From Cephalopachus bancanus (lineage: Eukaryota; Chordata; Mammalia; Primates; Tarsiidae), in NCBI GenBank assembly GCA_027257055.1, contig JAPVLO010000956.1:62001-126000 (forward strand): 64,000 nt of DNA. The letters are read 5' to 3'. The translations under genes were made by a program, and so were the position numbers. A model generated the notes under the pieces. That model was given only the letters and a program-made list of their open reading frames with translations. It ran no database searches and had not been told where the DNA came from. This document shows positions 36,241-48,479 of this stretch, piece by piece (positions within the stretch are counted from its first letter, which is position 1; each line of letters starts with the position of its first letter).

Positions 36241-37019
36241 CGGTTTCTGGGTTTTAGTATTGGGAATACCGCTTCTTTATATAGCTTTAGAAACTGATTC
36301 CTACAAAGTTCATGTTTAAGCATTGTGGCTTGTTAGTTGTGTGTATAGAAAGGTATTGAGTTCACATATTAATGCTGTTCTCCCTTGTCCCCCAAATATG
36401 CTTCATTTTTGAGGCATGTTTTTGTTTCACTGTTTGTTACCCTCCCCTCTCAGGTTTATGATGGAACCATCTGAAATAAGAATAATTTTGCTTTATCCTT
36501 TGTTATATATTCTATTTCAAAAGAGTGACAAATGATGCCACAGGTACTGCAATATTGACACTGGTGAAATGTTAGGAGATGTTGACAAATGTGTCTTCAG
36601 GGAAGCAGTTTCACCGGTGTGTACATCCATGCCATAAAATCCCATCTTGACCTTCCCATTGGGATGTCTGTTTAGGAATCACCATGGAGACTTTATGAAC
36701 CAGATTTGTAGGCACCAGCCTTCCTTGTCTTGATGGAAGGAGAAGGTGTGCTCGGGGATCTCTGGGCTGCCATGAAAATCCTTCTATTCCAGGCTTCTCT
36801 GCAGGCTCTTTGTGGAGGAGCACAGCCAGGCAGGGCCAGGGCTCTCCCCAACCTACCCCTGCAGGGAAGCCTGATGGTGGACACACTTCCCTTCACTCTG
36901 CCCAGCTGGAGCTTGACCCTATCCCAGTACCCTTTCCTCTCCATGGAAAGAAAATGAAACCACACTTTAAACCCCTAGGCACATCTCTGCCTCTGTGTGG
37001 GATGTGGCAGTGGACCTAG
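36241..37019. other. Unassigned sequence
   Basis: Mixed composition with overlapping short frames on both strands at 36,611-37,019; none resembles a known domain. Confidence 0.4.
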
Positions 37020-37440
37020 AACAGTCAAAGCAATTCTAGAAAAGAGATGAGTAAGAGCCCACCGTGCCTGCCTTAAAGAACTACTCTAAGGGTTCAGACA
37101 CCCAGACAGTGTGGTGTTGGTAACAGGATAGGCTCTTAGGTCAACAGGACACCTTCACACATGTCCAATTGGTTTTGAAAAGAGTGTGATGCACATTTAG
37201 CAGAGAAAGGACCATCTTTGCCAAAAATGATGGCACTAGAAGTACTGAGCACATATGTATAAAAACTTTCATCCATCCATGTCATCATAGACAAAAGTTT
37301 ATTCAAGATTTATTTTAAAACAAAACATAAGCAGTAAAGCTGCTCCACTTGTGTAAGGAAACATGTGCTCTGTGAGAAGAGTGCTGTCTCCTAGGTCAGA
37401 ATGCAGGGTGTCCTGACAGCAAGCAAAGGCTACAGGGTGG
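37020..37440 (+). mobile_element. L1 ORF2 fragment (sense)
   Basis: CAGTGTGGTGTTGGTAACAG near 37,110 and the stretch near 37,290-37,320 match the late ORF2 region of L1. Broken. Confidence 0.55.
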
Positions 37441-37456
37441 CTTCCTTCCCACCTCC

Positions 37457-37746
37457 TTTTTTTTTTTTTTTTTGAGTTGGAGTCTCACTGTAGCCCAGAC
37501 TGGAGTGCAGTGGCCGCTCCCGGCCACCACAGCCTCGACCTGCTGGGCTCCGGTGATCCTTCCGCCTCAGCCTTCCAAGTGACTGGAACTACAGGCACAT
37601 GCTACCACGCCCGGCTAATTTTTTTGATTTATTGTAGAGATGAGGTCTCGCCTGCCCAGGCAGGTCTCGAACCCCCTGGCTCAGGCAATCCACTCACCTC
37701 AGCCTCCCAAAAGCTCAGGATTACAAGCTGAGCCACCAAGCCCGGC
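37457..37746 (-). mobile_element. Alu
   Basis: Complete antisense dimer with T17 at its tail side and a variant of the shortened left-arm motif. Confidence 0.94.
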
Positions 37747-37759
37747 CCCCTTTTCTTTT

Positions 37760-37980
37760 AAAGGCCTCTCGGAGTACAGACTCCTTACTGAGTTTGAGTT
37801 TTCTGATCTTTTTTATTCTTTTCAAGAAGGGGGTTACAAGTTAGTACTGCATATATGAATAGTTTCGGCACAGGTGAAGTTTTGGACCTCCCATTGGACC
37901 TCACTTCACCTGAATTAGGATCGGGCACCCTTATTGATATCATGGGCTCCCCGGCCCCCAATCTCCTAGCAGTATTCCGC
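37760..37980 (-). mobile_element. L1 3'-end fragment (antisense)
   Basis: 37,800-37,960 matches 62,780-62,915 over about 150 bp. That copy runs on into recognisable antisense L1, so both are probably lemur-lineage L1 3' untranslated regions. Confidence 0.65.
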
Positions 37981-38329
37981 TACCACCAAGGCCCAGGAGC
38001 TGACTCCTGAGCTCCTGGGCCAACTTGTTGCTGCCCGCAAATGGAGGATGGGATGCAGGTACCACCCTGCAGAGAGGGTGTCTCTGGTCCTGCCTCCGGG
38101 TTGTGGTGAGGCTGGGCAGGGTCTGGTGTGGGGGCCCCACTGAGGTGGCAGGGCTGGGCCTGTCCCGTGGTCTTAGGGGTATCCAGGGCACATGTGGAGG
38201 GTACACGGACCCAGCAGCTCTGTCCTATGCGGTTCTATGGAAACCACAGCGCCCACGTCCAGGCAGGTGAGGAGTTTCAGCATGGAGTTCCATTCGAGGA
38301 ACCGCCAAAGCCCTTGGGTCTATCCTGAG
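37981..38329. other. GC-rich unassigned sequence
   Basis: GC-rich sequence leading into the inverted exon-like module; it may belong to the same duplicated locus, but I see no match in copy A or B. Confidence 0.35.
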
Positions 38330-38620
38330 CCCCTGAGGTTCCCAAAGTTCATTGGCTGCTGTCCTGGACTTCCCAGGAGGCATGTTGTGCCACTGGGCCT
38401 CGATCTCAGGAAAGCCCAGTCAGGTAAGGGTGGGCGAGGACCAGGCTCAGGTTGTGAGGTAGGCCTCCCTGGTGAACTGCTGGGGCTAGGCTTGTTGGCT
38501 GGGGAAGACCAGCCCGTCCCTGCAGTGGGCAGTCTGCAGAAACCTTGGTTCTGAGGATGCGCACTCAGGTGTAGCTGAAAGGAACGTAACATGCTCAGTG
38601 TCTCCTCAGAGCTCATCTGG
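38330..38620 (-). repeat. Exon-like module, inverted copy of 11,470-11,760
   Basis: On the minus strand a CCTTTCAG acceptor-like site at about 38,580 is followed by a block matching 11,480-11,740. A minus frame (38,320-38,616) stays open for 98 codons through this block, while the copy at 11.5 kb does not keep the same frame. Product unknown. Confidence 0.55.
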
Positions 38621-38751
38621 TCCCTGCAGGGCAGAACTCACAAAGTGCCATACCCAAAGAGGCAAGAGGATTGCCTGACACTAGGGGTTCAAGACCAGCT
38701 TTGGCCTCCTAAAGTGCACAATACGTCTTAAAAGTATGGTCTGGGTGGTTT

Positions 38752-39046
38752 TTTTGTTTTTGTTTTTTTGAGTTGGAGTCTCACTCTGTCATCCAGGCTG
38801 GAGTGCTGTGGCACACTCACGGCCATCCCAGTGTTGATCTGCTGGGCTCTGGCAATCCTTTCACCTCATCCTTCCAAGTAGCCGGAGCTGCAGGTGCGTG
38901 CTACCATGCCCAGCTAATTTTTTTTTATTGTAGAGACGAGGTCTTGTCAAGTTTCCTGGCTGGCCTCAAACCCGCGGGCTCAGGCAATCCACTCACCTCG
39001 GCTTCCCAAGGTGCTGGGATTACAGGCTGAGCCACCAAGCCCGGCC
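38752..39046 (-). mobile_element. Alu (older type)
   Basis: Antisense dimer with CTCTGTCATCCAGGCTGGA and the CACTCACGGCCATCCCAG right-arm variant. A short stray Alu-like scrap precedes it at 38,655-38,715. Confidence 0.92.
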
Positions 39047-39272
39047 TGGAGCATTTTAAAGGGAGATGAGAGAACGGGGAGAAAGGTGAATCAGCAGAAT
39101 CAGAGAGGAGGAAAATGACAAAGGGTTGGTCAGTGCCAATGCAGTGAGGCCAGCTGAGTCTGCGAGCTCGCGATGACCAGAGTTATTAACGGATTCTGCC
39201 CTCCCACAGAGACTGGGAGCCAGAAGCCCAGTCCTTCCTGATGATTCTATTTCAAAGGAATAGCTCTCGAAG

Positions 39273-39568
39273 CCAGGTGCAGTGACTCACACCTGTCATC
39301 CCAGCACTTTGGGAGGTGGAGGCGAGAGGATTGCCAGAACCCAAAGGTCCGAGACCAGCCTGGGCAATTTGGTGAGACCTCATCTCTACAATAATTAAAA
39401 AAAAAAAAACAGCCAGGCATGGTAGCACGTACCTATAGTTCCAGTTACTTGAAAGGTTGAGACCGAAGATTCGCCTGAGCCCAGCAGGTTGAGGCTGCAG
39501 TGGCCAGGAGCATACCACTGCACTCCAGCCTGGATGACAGAGTGAGACTGTGACTCAAAAACAAAAAC
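39273..39568 (+). mobile_element. Alu (older type)
   Basis: Dimer starting AGCCAGGTGCAGTGACTCAC, flanked by AGGAATAGCTCTC on both sides. Confidence 0.94.
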
Positions 39569-40150
39569 CCAGGAATAGCTCTCAGATCCTTGAGAAAGAC
39601 ACATCTGAGTTGCAAGAGACAGAGACAGAGCTAGAAACAGAGGAGGGCCTTTCAGAGAAACAGGAGAGAAGAAAGGAGTGAGGCGAAGAAAGAAAGGCTG
39701 GTTAATGGAGCACCTGCAGGAGATGAGGTTCAAGGGACAAACTAAGTAGAAGAAAACTGCCTCCCCCATGTCTTTCCTGCTGGCTTCAGTTCTGACCCCT
39801 CAGAAACACAGCAGAGGGTCAACCACCCCCTAATATCAGAGTCTCCCAGATGGACCCTGCAGCCTCTGCACAGCCTTTAGAAGAGCATTTAGAGGTATGA
39901 AAAGGCAGCTCAACCCCACCCTCCAGACACCCCTCCCATCCATGGGCAGGTCTGCCCTTCTCAGCTGGAAGGACAGGAGACACTCTCAGCAAGGTACCAC
40001 AGAGCACTTCCCACTGTACCCCGGTGCCCAGGACAACCTGGCAGGCTCTCAGTTAATAGCCTGGGCTCTGTCCTGGGGGTGTGGAATCTCCTTGCCCACC
40101 TCCCCCTTTCACCACCTCCCTTTCTCCTGTCTCTTAACAGACACGTTGAA
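39569..40150. other. Unassigned sequence
   Basis: No recognisable gene or repeat; short frames only. Confidence 0.4.
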
Positions 40151-40154
40151 TCCT

Positions 40155-40340
40155 CCCTGTTAGGGACTACAGGTGCTCACCACCACGCCTGGCTAATTTT
40201 TTTTATTTTGTTGTTGTTGTTGTGACAAGGACTTGCTATCTTGCCCAGGCTGATCTCAGACTCCTGGGCTCAAGCAATTCTCCCACTTTGGCCTCCCAAA
40301 GTGCTGGGATTACAGGCATGGGCCACTGCAGCCAGCCTAC
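40155..40340 (-). mobile_element. Partial old Alu (antisense)
   Basis: GGGACTACAGGTGCTCACCA through GTGCTGGGATTACAGGCATG, i.e. mostly one arm, with a GTT repeat. Confidence 0.85.
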
Positions 40341-40350
40341 TCTCACTCTT

Positions 40351-40417
40351 GTTACTCGGATCTCTGGCTACCCATGCTGGAGGGGGCACAGCACGGGTAG
40401 CCAGATATCTGAGTAAC
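40351..40417. repeat. Near-perfect 67-nt hairpin
   Basis: Arms 40,351-40,379 and 40,389-40,417 pair at 26 of 29 positions around a 9-nt loop. Size and pairing resemble a microRNA precursor, but an inverted pair of LTR-end fragments would look the same, since an AT-rich stretch with TTTATTTAAAG follows. No expression evidence. Confidence 0.6.
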
Positions 40418-40621
40418 ACAAAGATTTACAACACAAAGAGGCGAAGAAAGAAAAGATTTATTTAAAGAGAGTTCACTTCCCACATGTGGCCATCTGGGGT
40501 GCAATCCGATGTGCATGGAAGATGCAAAGAATTGCCCAAAAGTTAGATTTTAAAATACAGTTTATTTAAAAGTACAAAGATATTTACAAATGAAAAATAA
40601 AATAAAATAAAAATAAATAAA

Positions 40622-40841
40622 CAGCCGGGCTTGGTGGCTCAGCCTGTAATCCTGCACCTTTGGGAGGCTGAGGTGAGTGGATTGCCTGTGCCTGCGGGTT
40701 GAGACCCGCCTGGGCAGCGAGACCACATCTCTACAATAAATTAAAAAATCAGCCAGGCGTGGTAGCGCATGCCTGTAATTCCGGCTACGTGGAAGGACTG
40801 AGGCGGAAGGATCGCCGGAGCCCAGCAGGTCGAGGCTGCAG
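40622..40841 (+). mobile_element. Alu (CAGCGAG-type), truncated by fusion
   Basis: Runs from the Alu start to GTCGAGGCTGCAG in the right arm, then switches directly into the next Alu. Confidence 0.92.
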
Positions 40842-41135
40842 CTCAGCCTGTAATCCCAGCAATTTGGGAGGTCGAGGCGAGTGGATTGCCTGAGCCTACG
40901 GGTTTGAGGCCAGCTGGGACAACTTGGTGAGACCTCGTCTCTACAAGAAATTAAAAGAAAAAAAATTACCAGGCATGGTAGCACTCACCTGTAGTTCCAG
41001 CTACTTGGAAGGCTGAGGCAGAAGGATTGCCTAAGCCTAGCAGGTTGAGGCTGGGATGGCCGTGAGTGTACCACTGCACTCCAGTGTGGGTGACACAGTG
41101 AGACTTCATCTCAAAAAAAGGAAAAAAAAGAATTT
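40842..41135 (+). mobile_element. Alu, fused to preceding Alu
   Basis: Begins at CTCAGCCTGTAATCCCAGCA, lacking only the first dozen bases, and ends in an A-rich tail. An older type than its partner. Confidence 0.9.
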
Positions 41136-41550
41136 GTTCAGGGAAATTATTTATATCTACAGGATCCTTGTGCTATAGAAAGCTTATTCAATACCAAATA
41201 TGCTAGCATTTCTCAGCCAGAAAGCTAATACATGATGAGGTTCTGCTCCTGTCTCCTTCAGAGCTACACGTTTTTCATTGTAACTCTTTAAACCCCACTA
41301 CCCTCTTATCTTTACCCAATGAAGGTGAGATTTGAAACTGTATTGGTTTGATTTCTCCAAATCTGACTCCCATATGAGATTTATTGCAAACCCCATTAGG
41401 CAATCGCACAACCTGAAGAATTAATTGCCCTCACCCTAGCCCAGGAATTAGCCTCAGTTTGTAAATATCCAAACTGGTAGCAGGTATGTTTTTGGAGTTG
41501 TCCATGGTTTTGGCATGCTGTGGAAAGGGATTCTTAACATCAGAGTGAGT

Positions 41551-41850
41551 GTAGGCCGGGCTCAGTGGCCCATGCCTGTAATCCCAGCACTTTGAGAGGT
41601 CAAATGGGAGGATTGCTTGAGTCCAGGAGTTTGAGACCAGCCTGGGCAAGCAAGTCCTTGTCACAACAACAACAAAAATAAAAATAAAAAAATTAACCAG
41701 GCGTGGTGGTGAGCACCTGTAGTCCCCGTTACTTGGGAGGCTGGCAGAAGGACCACTTGAGCTCAGGAGGTCAAAAGTTGCATGAGCCATGATCATGCCA
41801 CTGCATTCCAGAATGGGTGACAGAATGAGACCCCGACTCAAAAAGAAAAA
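41551..41850 (+). mobile_element. Alu (old) in ERV RNase H
   Basis: Diverged dimer starting GGCCGGGCTCAGTGGCCCATG, with an AAAAAG tail. Confidence 0.9.
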
Positions 41851-41867
41851 ACCAATAATAATAATAA

Positions 41868-42110
41868 TAGTTTGCCTGAGCCCATGGGTTTGAGACCAGT
41901 CCAGGCAACTTGGCAAAACCGCGTCTCTACAATAAATAAATTTTAAAAATTAGCATGGCATGGTAGTGTGTGCCTATATTTCTGGTTACTTGGAAGGCTG
42001 AGGCAGAAGGATTGCCAGAGCCCAACAGGTCAATGCTGGGGTGGCCATGAGTGTGCCACTGCACTCCAGCCTGGGTGACAGAGTGAGACTCCAACTCAAA
42101 AAAATAATAA
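41868..42110 (+). mobile_element. Alu, 5' truncated
   Basis: Begins in the left arm at TTTGCCTGAGCCCATGGG, preceded by an (AAT)n tract from the former Alu tail, and ends in another AAT-rich tail. Confidence 0.88.
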
Positions 42111-43301
42111 TAATAGTAATGAGCCTTACATTACTGATCACTTCTCTGCACTGTTGTAACTCTTACAAGTAACTGTCATAAAAACTGATGCTCATACTTG
42201 CAAAGTAGATCCCAGGGAAATGCTACGGCTGACTTCCGTGCAGAGGCTGCCATCCAAACAATTGTCCCAACTAATAAACAACACACCTGCAATGAGACCC
42301 CTCCAAAGGACATAAAGGGAGTTCAGCATTTACAAGCACCACAAAGACAAGCCCTCCTAAACTGAAAACAAAACTGAACAAACAAAAGATGCAAAATCGC
42401 TAAGGGACCCGGGGAAGGCCCAAACAACCACCTGGTGCTTCCTGAACCCCTGAAGTTGCTGCCCTTCCAAGCATTCTCTCACTCATCCTGGAGTTGACGA
42501 AATAACAAATCGTGGCTAAATCCTGGTAGGGAAACTTTTGGAAAACAGCCAAATGAGTCTATAATCAATCCTTGACTCGTGAAACCCATAATTCTGGAAA
42601 GGTCATTATAGGCCCCCCACCATCAGGGCTATGTGAACATTTACAGGTGGGCTTCATTTAACTGCAATACCTCCATGGACTATCGATATGTGCTTGTAAC
42701 CGCATGCATGTTTTCTAAATGAATAGAAGTTTTTCACTGCTGTGAAAGGCTCATGGAATCACTGTAGACAAAAAGTTACTGGAACATGTTTTCTCACTTT
42801 AGGGTATCCAAAACGAAATTTCAAGTGATAGAGAGATTCACAAGTTATAAAACAATTTAACAAAGTTATCAAACATTTCTGGGACTACCACTGTCCCTAC
42901 CATCTTCAGCCTTCAGAAAAGATTGAATGCATCAGTGGCATTTTTAAATTGGTGAAATTAAATAAAACCCTGGGATTACCGGGTCTAAGGCATCGCCTTT
43001 AGCTCTTATGACAATGAGATGAACTCTTTTTGGAAAACATTAGTTGACACCTTGTGAAACTATTAATGGTGGCCCATGCTTTTGATAATAAGACCCCATG
43101 CTCATCCCCATCACCCCATACTGTGACATGAATCAATACTAATGCAATATTTAAAGGCTTGTATTCATCAGATTAAAGAGCCTTGAGAGATCCTCTACAG
43201 GAAGAGGACTTTGTATCCCACACATTGGAACCTGGTGACTGGATATCCTGAAAAAGATACAAGTGAAAAACTGCACTCGAATCTCTTTAGAAAGGACGCA
43301 T

Positions 43302-43593
43302 CAGCCGGGCTTGGTGGCTCAGCCTGTAATCCTGTGCTTTGGGAGACTGAGGTGAGTGGATTGCCTGAGCCCGCGGGTTGGAGACCCGCCTGGGCAACTC
43401 GAGAAGACCTCATCTCTACAATAAATCAAAAAATTAGACGGGCGTGGTAGCGCACGCCTGTAGTTCCAGCTACTTGGAAGGCTAAGGCGGAAGGATCGCC
43501 GGAGCCCAGCAGGTCGAGGTTGCGGTGGCTCAGCCACTGCACTCCAGTCTGGGTGGCAGAGTGAGACTCCAACTCAAAAAAAAAAAAAACAGA
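43302..43593 (+). mobile_element. Alu between integrase core and C-terminus
   Basis: Complete dimer with a short internal loss around GGTGGC-CAGCC in the right arm. ERV pol coding resumes directly after its tail. Confidence 0.94.
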
Positions 43594-43842
43594 AAAGACA
43601 TATGTTATTTTAACTTTTCACACAGCAAATTACAGAGTATTGAACCTCGAGTTCATGTACCTCAACTAAAAAGAGCTTCCTTGGACTCTAGGACTTGTCA
43701 ACCCACAACTGACTTAAAGTTAAAAATAGTCTCAATAAATAGTGCTGGGAAAATGGGCAAACTGTTTGCAGAAGGATGAAACTGGACCTCTACCTCTCAC
43801 CATATACAAAAGTTAACTCAAGATGGATTAAAAACTTAAATA

Positions 43843-44147
43843 AGGCCAGGGGCAGTGGCTCAGCCTGTAATTCCAGCACTTTGGGAGGCCGAGGCAAGAG
43901 GATTGCCTGAGGCCAGGGGTTCGAGACCAGCCTGGGCAACTTGGTAAGACCTCGTCTCCACAGTCAATTACAAAAACTAGCTGGGCATGGCGGCGTGTGA
44001 CTGTAGTTCCAGCTACTTGGAAGGCTGAGGCAGAAGGATCACCTGAGTCCAGCAGGTTGAGGCTGTGGTGGCCATGAGCGTGCTACTGTACTCCAGCCTG
44101 GGCAACAAGAGTGAGATTCAAAAAAATAAAAATAAAAAATAAAAACT
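43843..44147 (+). mobile_element. Alu nested in L1
   Basis: Older dimer, flanked by AAAACTTAAAT. Confidence 0.93.
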
Positions 44148-44462
44148 TAAATGTAAGATCTGAGACTATAAAAATTCTAGAAGAAAACTTAACAAACACT
44201 TGTTCAGACATCAGCCTAGGCAAAGAATTTATGACAAAGACCCCAAAAGCAATTGCAGCAAAAACAAAAATAGACAAATTAGACTTAATTAAACTAAAAA
44301 ACTTCTGCAAGCAAAAGAAATAATCAACAGAGTGAACAGAAAACCTATGGAATGGGAGAAAAGGTTTGCAAAGTATGGCTTAGACAAAGAGCTAATATCT
44401 AGAATCTATAAGGAAATAAAACTACTCAAAATGAAAAAAAAATCCCATTAAAAGTGGGCAAA

Positions 44463-44765
44463 GGGCTGGGTGTGGTGGAGTGCATTTGTAGCTCTAGCTA
44501 CAGATGCTCATAATCCCAGCATTTTGGGAGGCCAAGGTGAGAGGAAGACCTGAGCCTGGGGGTTCAAGATCAGCCTGGGCAACTTGGTGAGACCTCGTCT
44601 CTACAATAAATCACAAAAACTAGCCAGGCGTGGTGGCATGCATTCGTAGCTCCAGACACTTAGAAGGCTGGGGCAGAAGGATCATCTAAAGGTTGAGGCT
44701 GTGGTACATTGCACTCCAGCCTAGGCAATAGAGTGAGACTCCAACTCAAAAGAAAAAGAAAAACA
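44463..44765 (+). mobile_element. Alu nested in L1, rearranged start
   Basis: Starts GGGCTGGGTGTGGTGGAGTG and then picks up right-arm-like sequence before CATAATCCCAGCATTTTGGG, so the left arm start is scrambled. Confidence 0.85.
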
Positions 44766-45814
44766 GATGTTGGAGTGGTGATAGAGAAAAGAAAACGCTC
44801 ATTCACTGCTGGTAGAATTATAAACTAGCTCATTCCATGGAAAACAATATGAAAATGTCTCAAAGAACTAAAAATTGAATTACCATTTGATCCAGAAATC
44901 CCAATACTAGGAATCTACCCAAAGGAAAAGAAGTCATAATATAAAAAAGACTCCTGTTACTCATAAGTTCATTGCAGTACTATGTACAGTAGCAAAATCA
45001 CAAAACCAACCTACATGCTCACCAACAATTGACTGAATGAAGAAAACGTGGCATATGTAAACTATACAATACAACACAACTATAAAAACAAATGAAATCA
45101 TGGCCTTTGCAGCAACATGGATGGATCTGGAGATCATCATTCTAAGTGAACTGTCTCAGAAACAGAAAACCAAACACAACATATTCTTACTTATATGCAG
45201 GAGCTAAATGGTCACAAAGATGGAAATAATAGACACTGGAGACACCAATAAGGGGGAAGATTGGGGGGGTCCAGAAATTACCTAACAAACATGCACTTGT
45301 ATCCCCTGAATCTAAATTAAGAATGAAAAAAAAGAATCAGACTATCCAAGGGAAATTTTTCCCCAGAAGAAGTTGACAACACAAGGTAGGCAGCTTCTGT
45401 CCAAGAACACAGAGCAAGAACCCTCTGGACTCCCTTTCATTTTTCCAGGACTTGTTCTTACTTTCATAATCACTGTTATAACCCTACTACTTTGCAAACT
45501 GACACAAAATGTTTAAAGTCATATTTCTACTTTTGTAGGGACCTTCACCACTCAAGCTGAATACCCACTGATTTTTTCTATCCAACACATAGCTTCCCTG
45601 ATGAGACAAAATGGTTGCTGGTTACATAACCACGTAAAAACTGGGGAAAATCTAAGTTAATATTAGAATCCACTCCCATATATGTTTGGGTGACCAATTT
45701 GAGAAAGAAGCTTTTCAAGAAGGTCTGGCATCCTCCCCTCAACAAAGTAAGTCATTCAACTAATGCTCATGGTGGGCTGGTTTGACATTGGGAAGAATCA
45801 TTAGAAGGCAAAAA

Positions 45815-46112
45815 GTGAGACCAGGAGCACTGACTCAAGTCTGTAATCCTGGCACTTTGGGAGGCCGAGGCAGGAGAATTGCCTGAACCCAGGGATTCCA
45901 GACCAGCTTGGGCAACTTGGTGAGACCTCGTCTCCACAATAAACAGAAAATTAGCCAGGCGTGGTAACACGCACCTGTAGTTCCAGCTACTTGGAAGGCT
46001 GAGGCAGAAGGATCGCTGGAGCCCAGCAGGTCAGTGCTGGGGTGGCCGTGAGCATGCCACTGCACTCCAGCCTAGGCAACAGAGTGGGACTCCAATTCAA
46101 AAAGAAAAAAAG
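45815..46112 (+). mobile_element. Alu in ERV env region
   Basis: Older dimer, flanked by CAAAAAGTGA. Confidence 0.93.
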
Positions 46113-46889
46113 TCAAAAAGTGACAGATAACTACTATTAATTTGGTTGCTGAAAACCTATTTCCAAACACAGAGAACCTGAATGGTATAGGGCTTGACTT
46201 AGGGACAGTCTCAGAGTGACTCTGTGATCAAATCCTTCGGTTTGATTCAGATGATGGAGATTACCTCCTATATATAATAATACAGAATTAAAAATAGTAA
46301 ATGACAACAATACCTTCAAACGCACCATTAAGGAATTCACCAAAGCCATACACTGGTTCAATGCAAATTCTATGGATAAATGAAATGTCTCTACAGTACC
46401 ATTATATAAGATAGGTCATAGTTTTGTGTCCTGGATAGACCAATATTCAGGGCACATCTGGAAAATGAATCAATCATTTTAATTGGGAGCAGATTACTCG
46501 GATTACTTTATTAAATTACTAAAAAATGTTTGTTTGCTCCTATGCTGGTTTAAACCACAGTCATTCACACTGGCAATGTACAGATGATAACATGGCAAGA
46601 GTAATCATGATACTCACATCACTTCTTCTTGGGGAATTATGGGACCCATCTCAAATCTCTCTCTCAGTAATGTTATTCATTCTTTGTGGTAATAAGATAT
46701 ACAAAGATTTCCCAACCAAATAGCCTGTAAGAAGGAAGTTGGGGTATCTCTCACCCAAATATAATATTCAAAATACCAATCAAATCTTAAATTTGATTTA
46801 GACATAAAACTTTCATACATAAAATAACTCTCCATAAATGAGTCTCTTACAAACTTCCAAACCCAGTTATATAATGCACTCTAGATATC

Positions 46890-47155
46890 ATCCTTTTGTT
46901 AGAACCCTCTTTCAACTGGGAAGCCTATGAAATAGAAAATAATCACTTTTATCAATATTTTTTTACAACTCCTCAAAAGTGTTTTATTGATACCTTAAGT
47001 TCTTTCCAAGTGATAAAATCTGAGATAGGCAATTTGGCTTCAAGTGTACTCCACGGCACAGGTGTTCTTGATACCGTAACTACTCAACAAGGAGAAGCTG
47101 TACTCTTATCAGGGAAAAATGCTGCTTTCATGTTAATAAATCAAGAATTGTAACT
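46890..47155 (+). pseudogene. ERV env transmembrane-subunit relic
   Basis: An open frame of about 85 codons corresponds to the ectodomain of a gammaretrovirus-type transmembrane subunit, where a conserved heptad region is followed by a Q-x-G-E-like stretch. The cysteine pair usual after this region is replaced (AAF in place of CC), and the frame stops soon after. Dead copy inside the provirus relic. Confidence 0.55.
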
Positions 47156-48011
47156 CAGAAGCTTAAAGATCAAAAGATCAAATGCAGATATTCCACTAGA
47201 TCTGGGAAACATAGTCAGTTAAATCTGTTTAGTCAGTTAAATCTTGGCTCTTAGACACCTTGACTTTGGGGTACTTTTCAAACACTTGGTATTATCTCCT
47301 TACTATCATACTGATAATACCCCTTATGCACTATATTGTCTCAAAAGCCTTAATTAAACATTTGTCAGCAGCCACTGACACATCAGATACTTTCCATGAA
47401 AATTAAATAGCAAAATAAGTAAATAAGCTCAAATCATCAGAAGAATCTACAGAAATCCTTATTTGCAATATTCAGATGGCCATGCAAGGACAAAAAATTA
47501 TGGTGCGCAAGATTAATGTTTAATGACCAGTCACCCTCTCAGTCCAGCTGAGAAAATGACCAAAAGGGGGAAATTGAAAAAGGGGAACCAAAATGGAGGC
47601 ACAGTTGGAATATGCCCCTAGACCAAACACCCACAGCCGTGTAACCCAAATTTACAACCCTTCTGAGTCCCCCAAAATACCAGCACTAGCCACAAACATC
47701 ACTTAAACTCTCCTTGTGTCCACTGATCTCACAATTTCCCAGTCAATCAATGAAGCTTATGCAGCACTGCCCAAGCAACGTACGTCTCCATTAGCCAGTC
47801 GCGATGGAAAGCAATGCACTTCCTCATTCTTGCTTTGTAAACTGAGCTACAACTACCATGAGCTGACCTTTTTGTTATTTCAGAGTCTCTGGATTTGAGA
47901 ACTGTTCTTTTGTATGTGCAACAAACCTTGTAAATTTCTCTCACTTGATTTGATTTCATTTATCTACACATGGAATGGTGTATATATGCACACACTTGCT
48001 GTACAACTGCT

Positions 48012-48308
48012 TTTTTTTTTTTTTTTTGAGTTGGAGTCTCACTCTGTCACCCAGACTGGAGTGCAGTGGCTGCTCCCGGCCACCGCAGCCTCGACCCACT
48101 GGGCTCCGGCGATCCTTCCGCCTCAGCCTTCTGAATAGCCGGAACTACAGGCATGCGCTACCACACCCGGCTAATTTTTTTGATTTGTTGTAGAGATGAG
48201 GTCTCGCCAAGTTGCCCAGGCGGGTCTCGAACCCGCAGGCTCAGGCAATCCACTCACCTCAACCTCCCCAAAGTGCTGAGATTACAGGCTGAGCCACCGA
48301 GCCCGGCT
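48012..48308 (-). mobile_element. Alu
   Basis: Complete antisense dimer, flanked by TACAACTGCTTTT; it inserted in or just after the LTR-like end. Confidence 0.95.
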
Positions 48309-48479
48309 ACAACTGCTTTTAATGTCTGCCTAGCATTTCATTAGATGCAGGCAGTATATCTATTTTATTTGACCAATCTTCTGCTGTTGCACACTTGAGT
48401 GGCTTCCAGTGCCCTGGTGTTTCCTTTGATGACAAGATGATTCAGAAGGAAAGGGAGATTGCTTCAGCCCCTGGCCAGG

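Larger units (their letters stand above)
43735..45335 (+). mobile_element. L1 3' half inserted in ERV relic
   Basis: Sense L1 from late ORF2 to the 3' end. The stretches 43,740-43,840, 44,150-44,460 and 44,765-45,335 join across two nested Alus. The last ORF2 codons and the 3' untranslated region are recognisable, ending in A8. Frames are broken. Confidence 0.85.
41390..47990 (+). mobile_element. ERV1-like provirus relic (pol-env-LTR)
   Basis: Pieces lie in retroviral order, all on plus. RNase H is at 41,410-41,530 and 42,125-42,260, and the integrase zinc-binding region at 42,390-42,510. The integrase core is at 42,600-43,060 (DYRYVLVT-like near 42,680; HCPYHLQPSEKIE near 42,890). The integrase C-terminus lies at 43,600-43,735 (RVHVPQLKRAS). 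A decayed env runs 45,340-47,160. A polypurine tract near 47,560 is followed by an LTR-like end. Every frame is broken, and gag and 5' LTR were not found. L1 and five Alus interrupt it. Confidence 0.7.
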
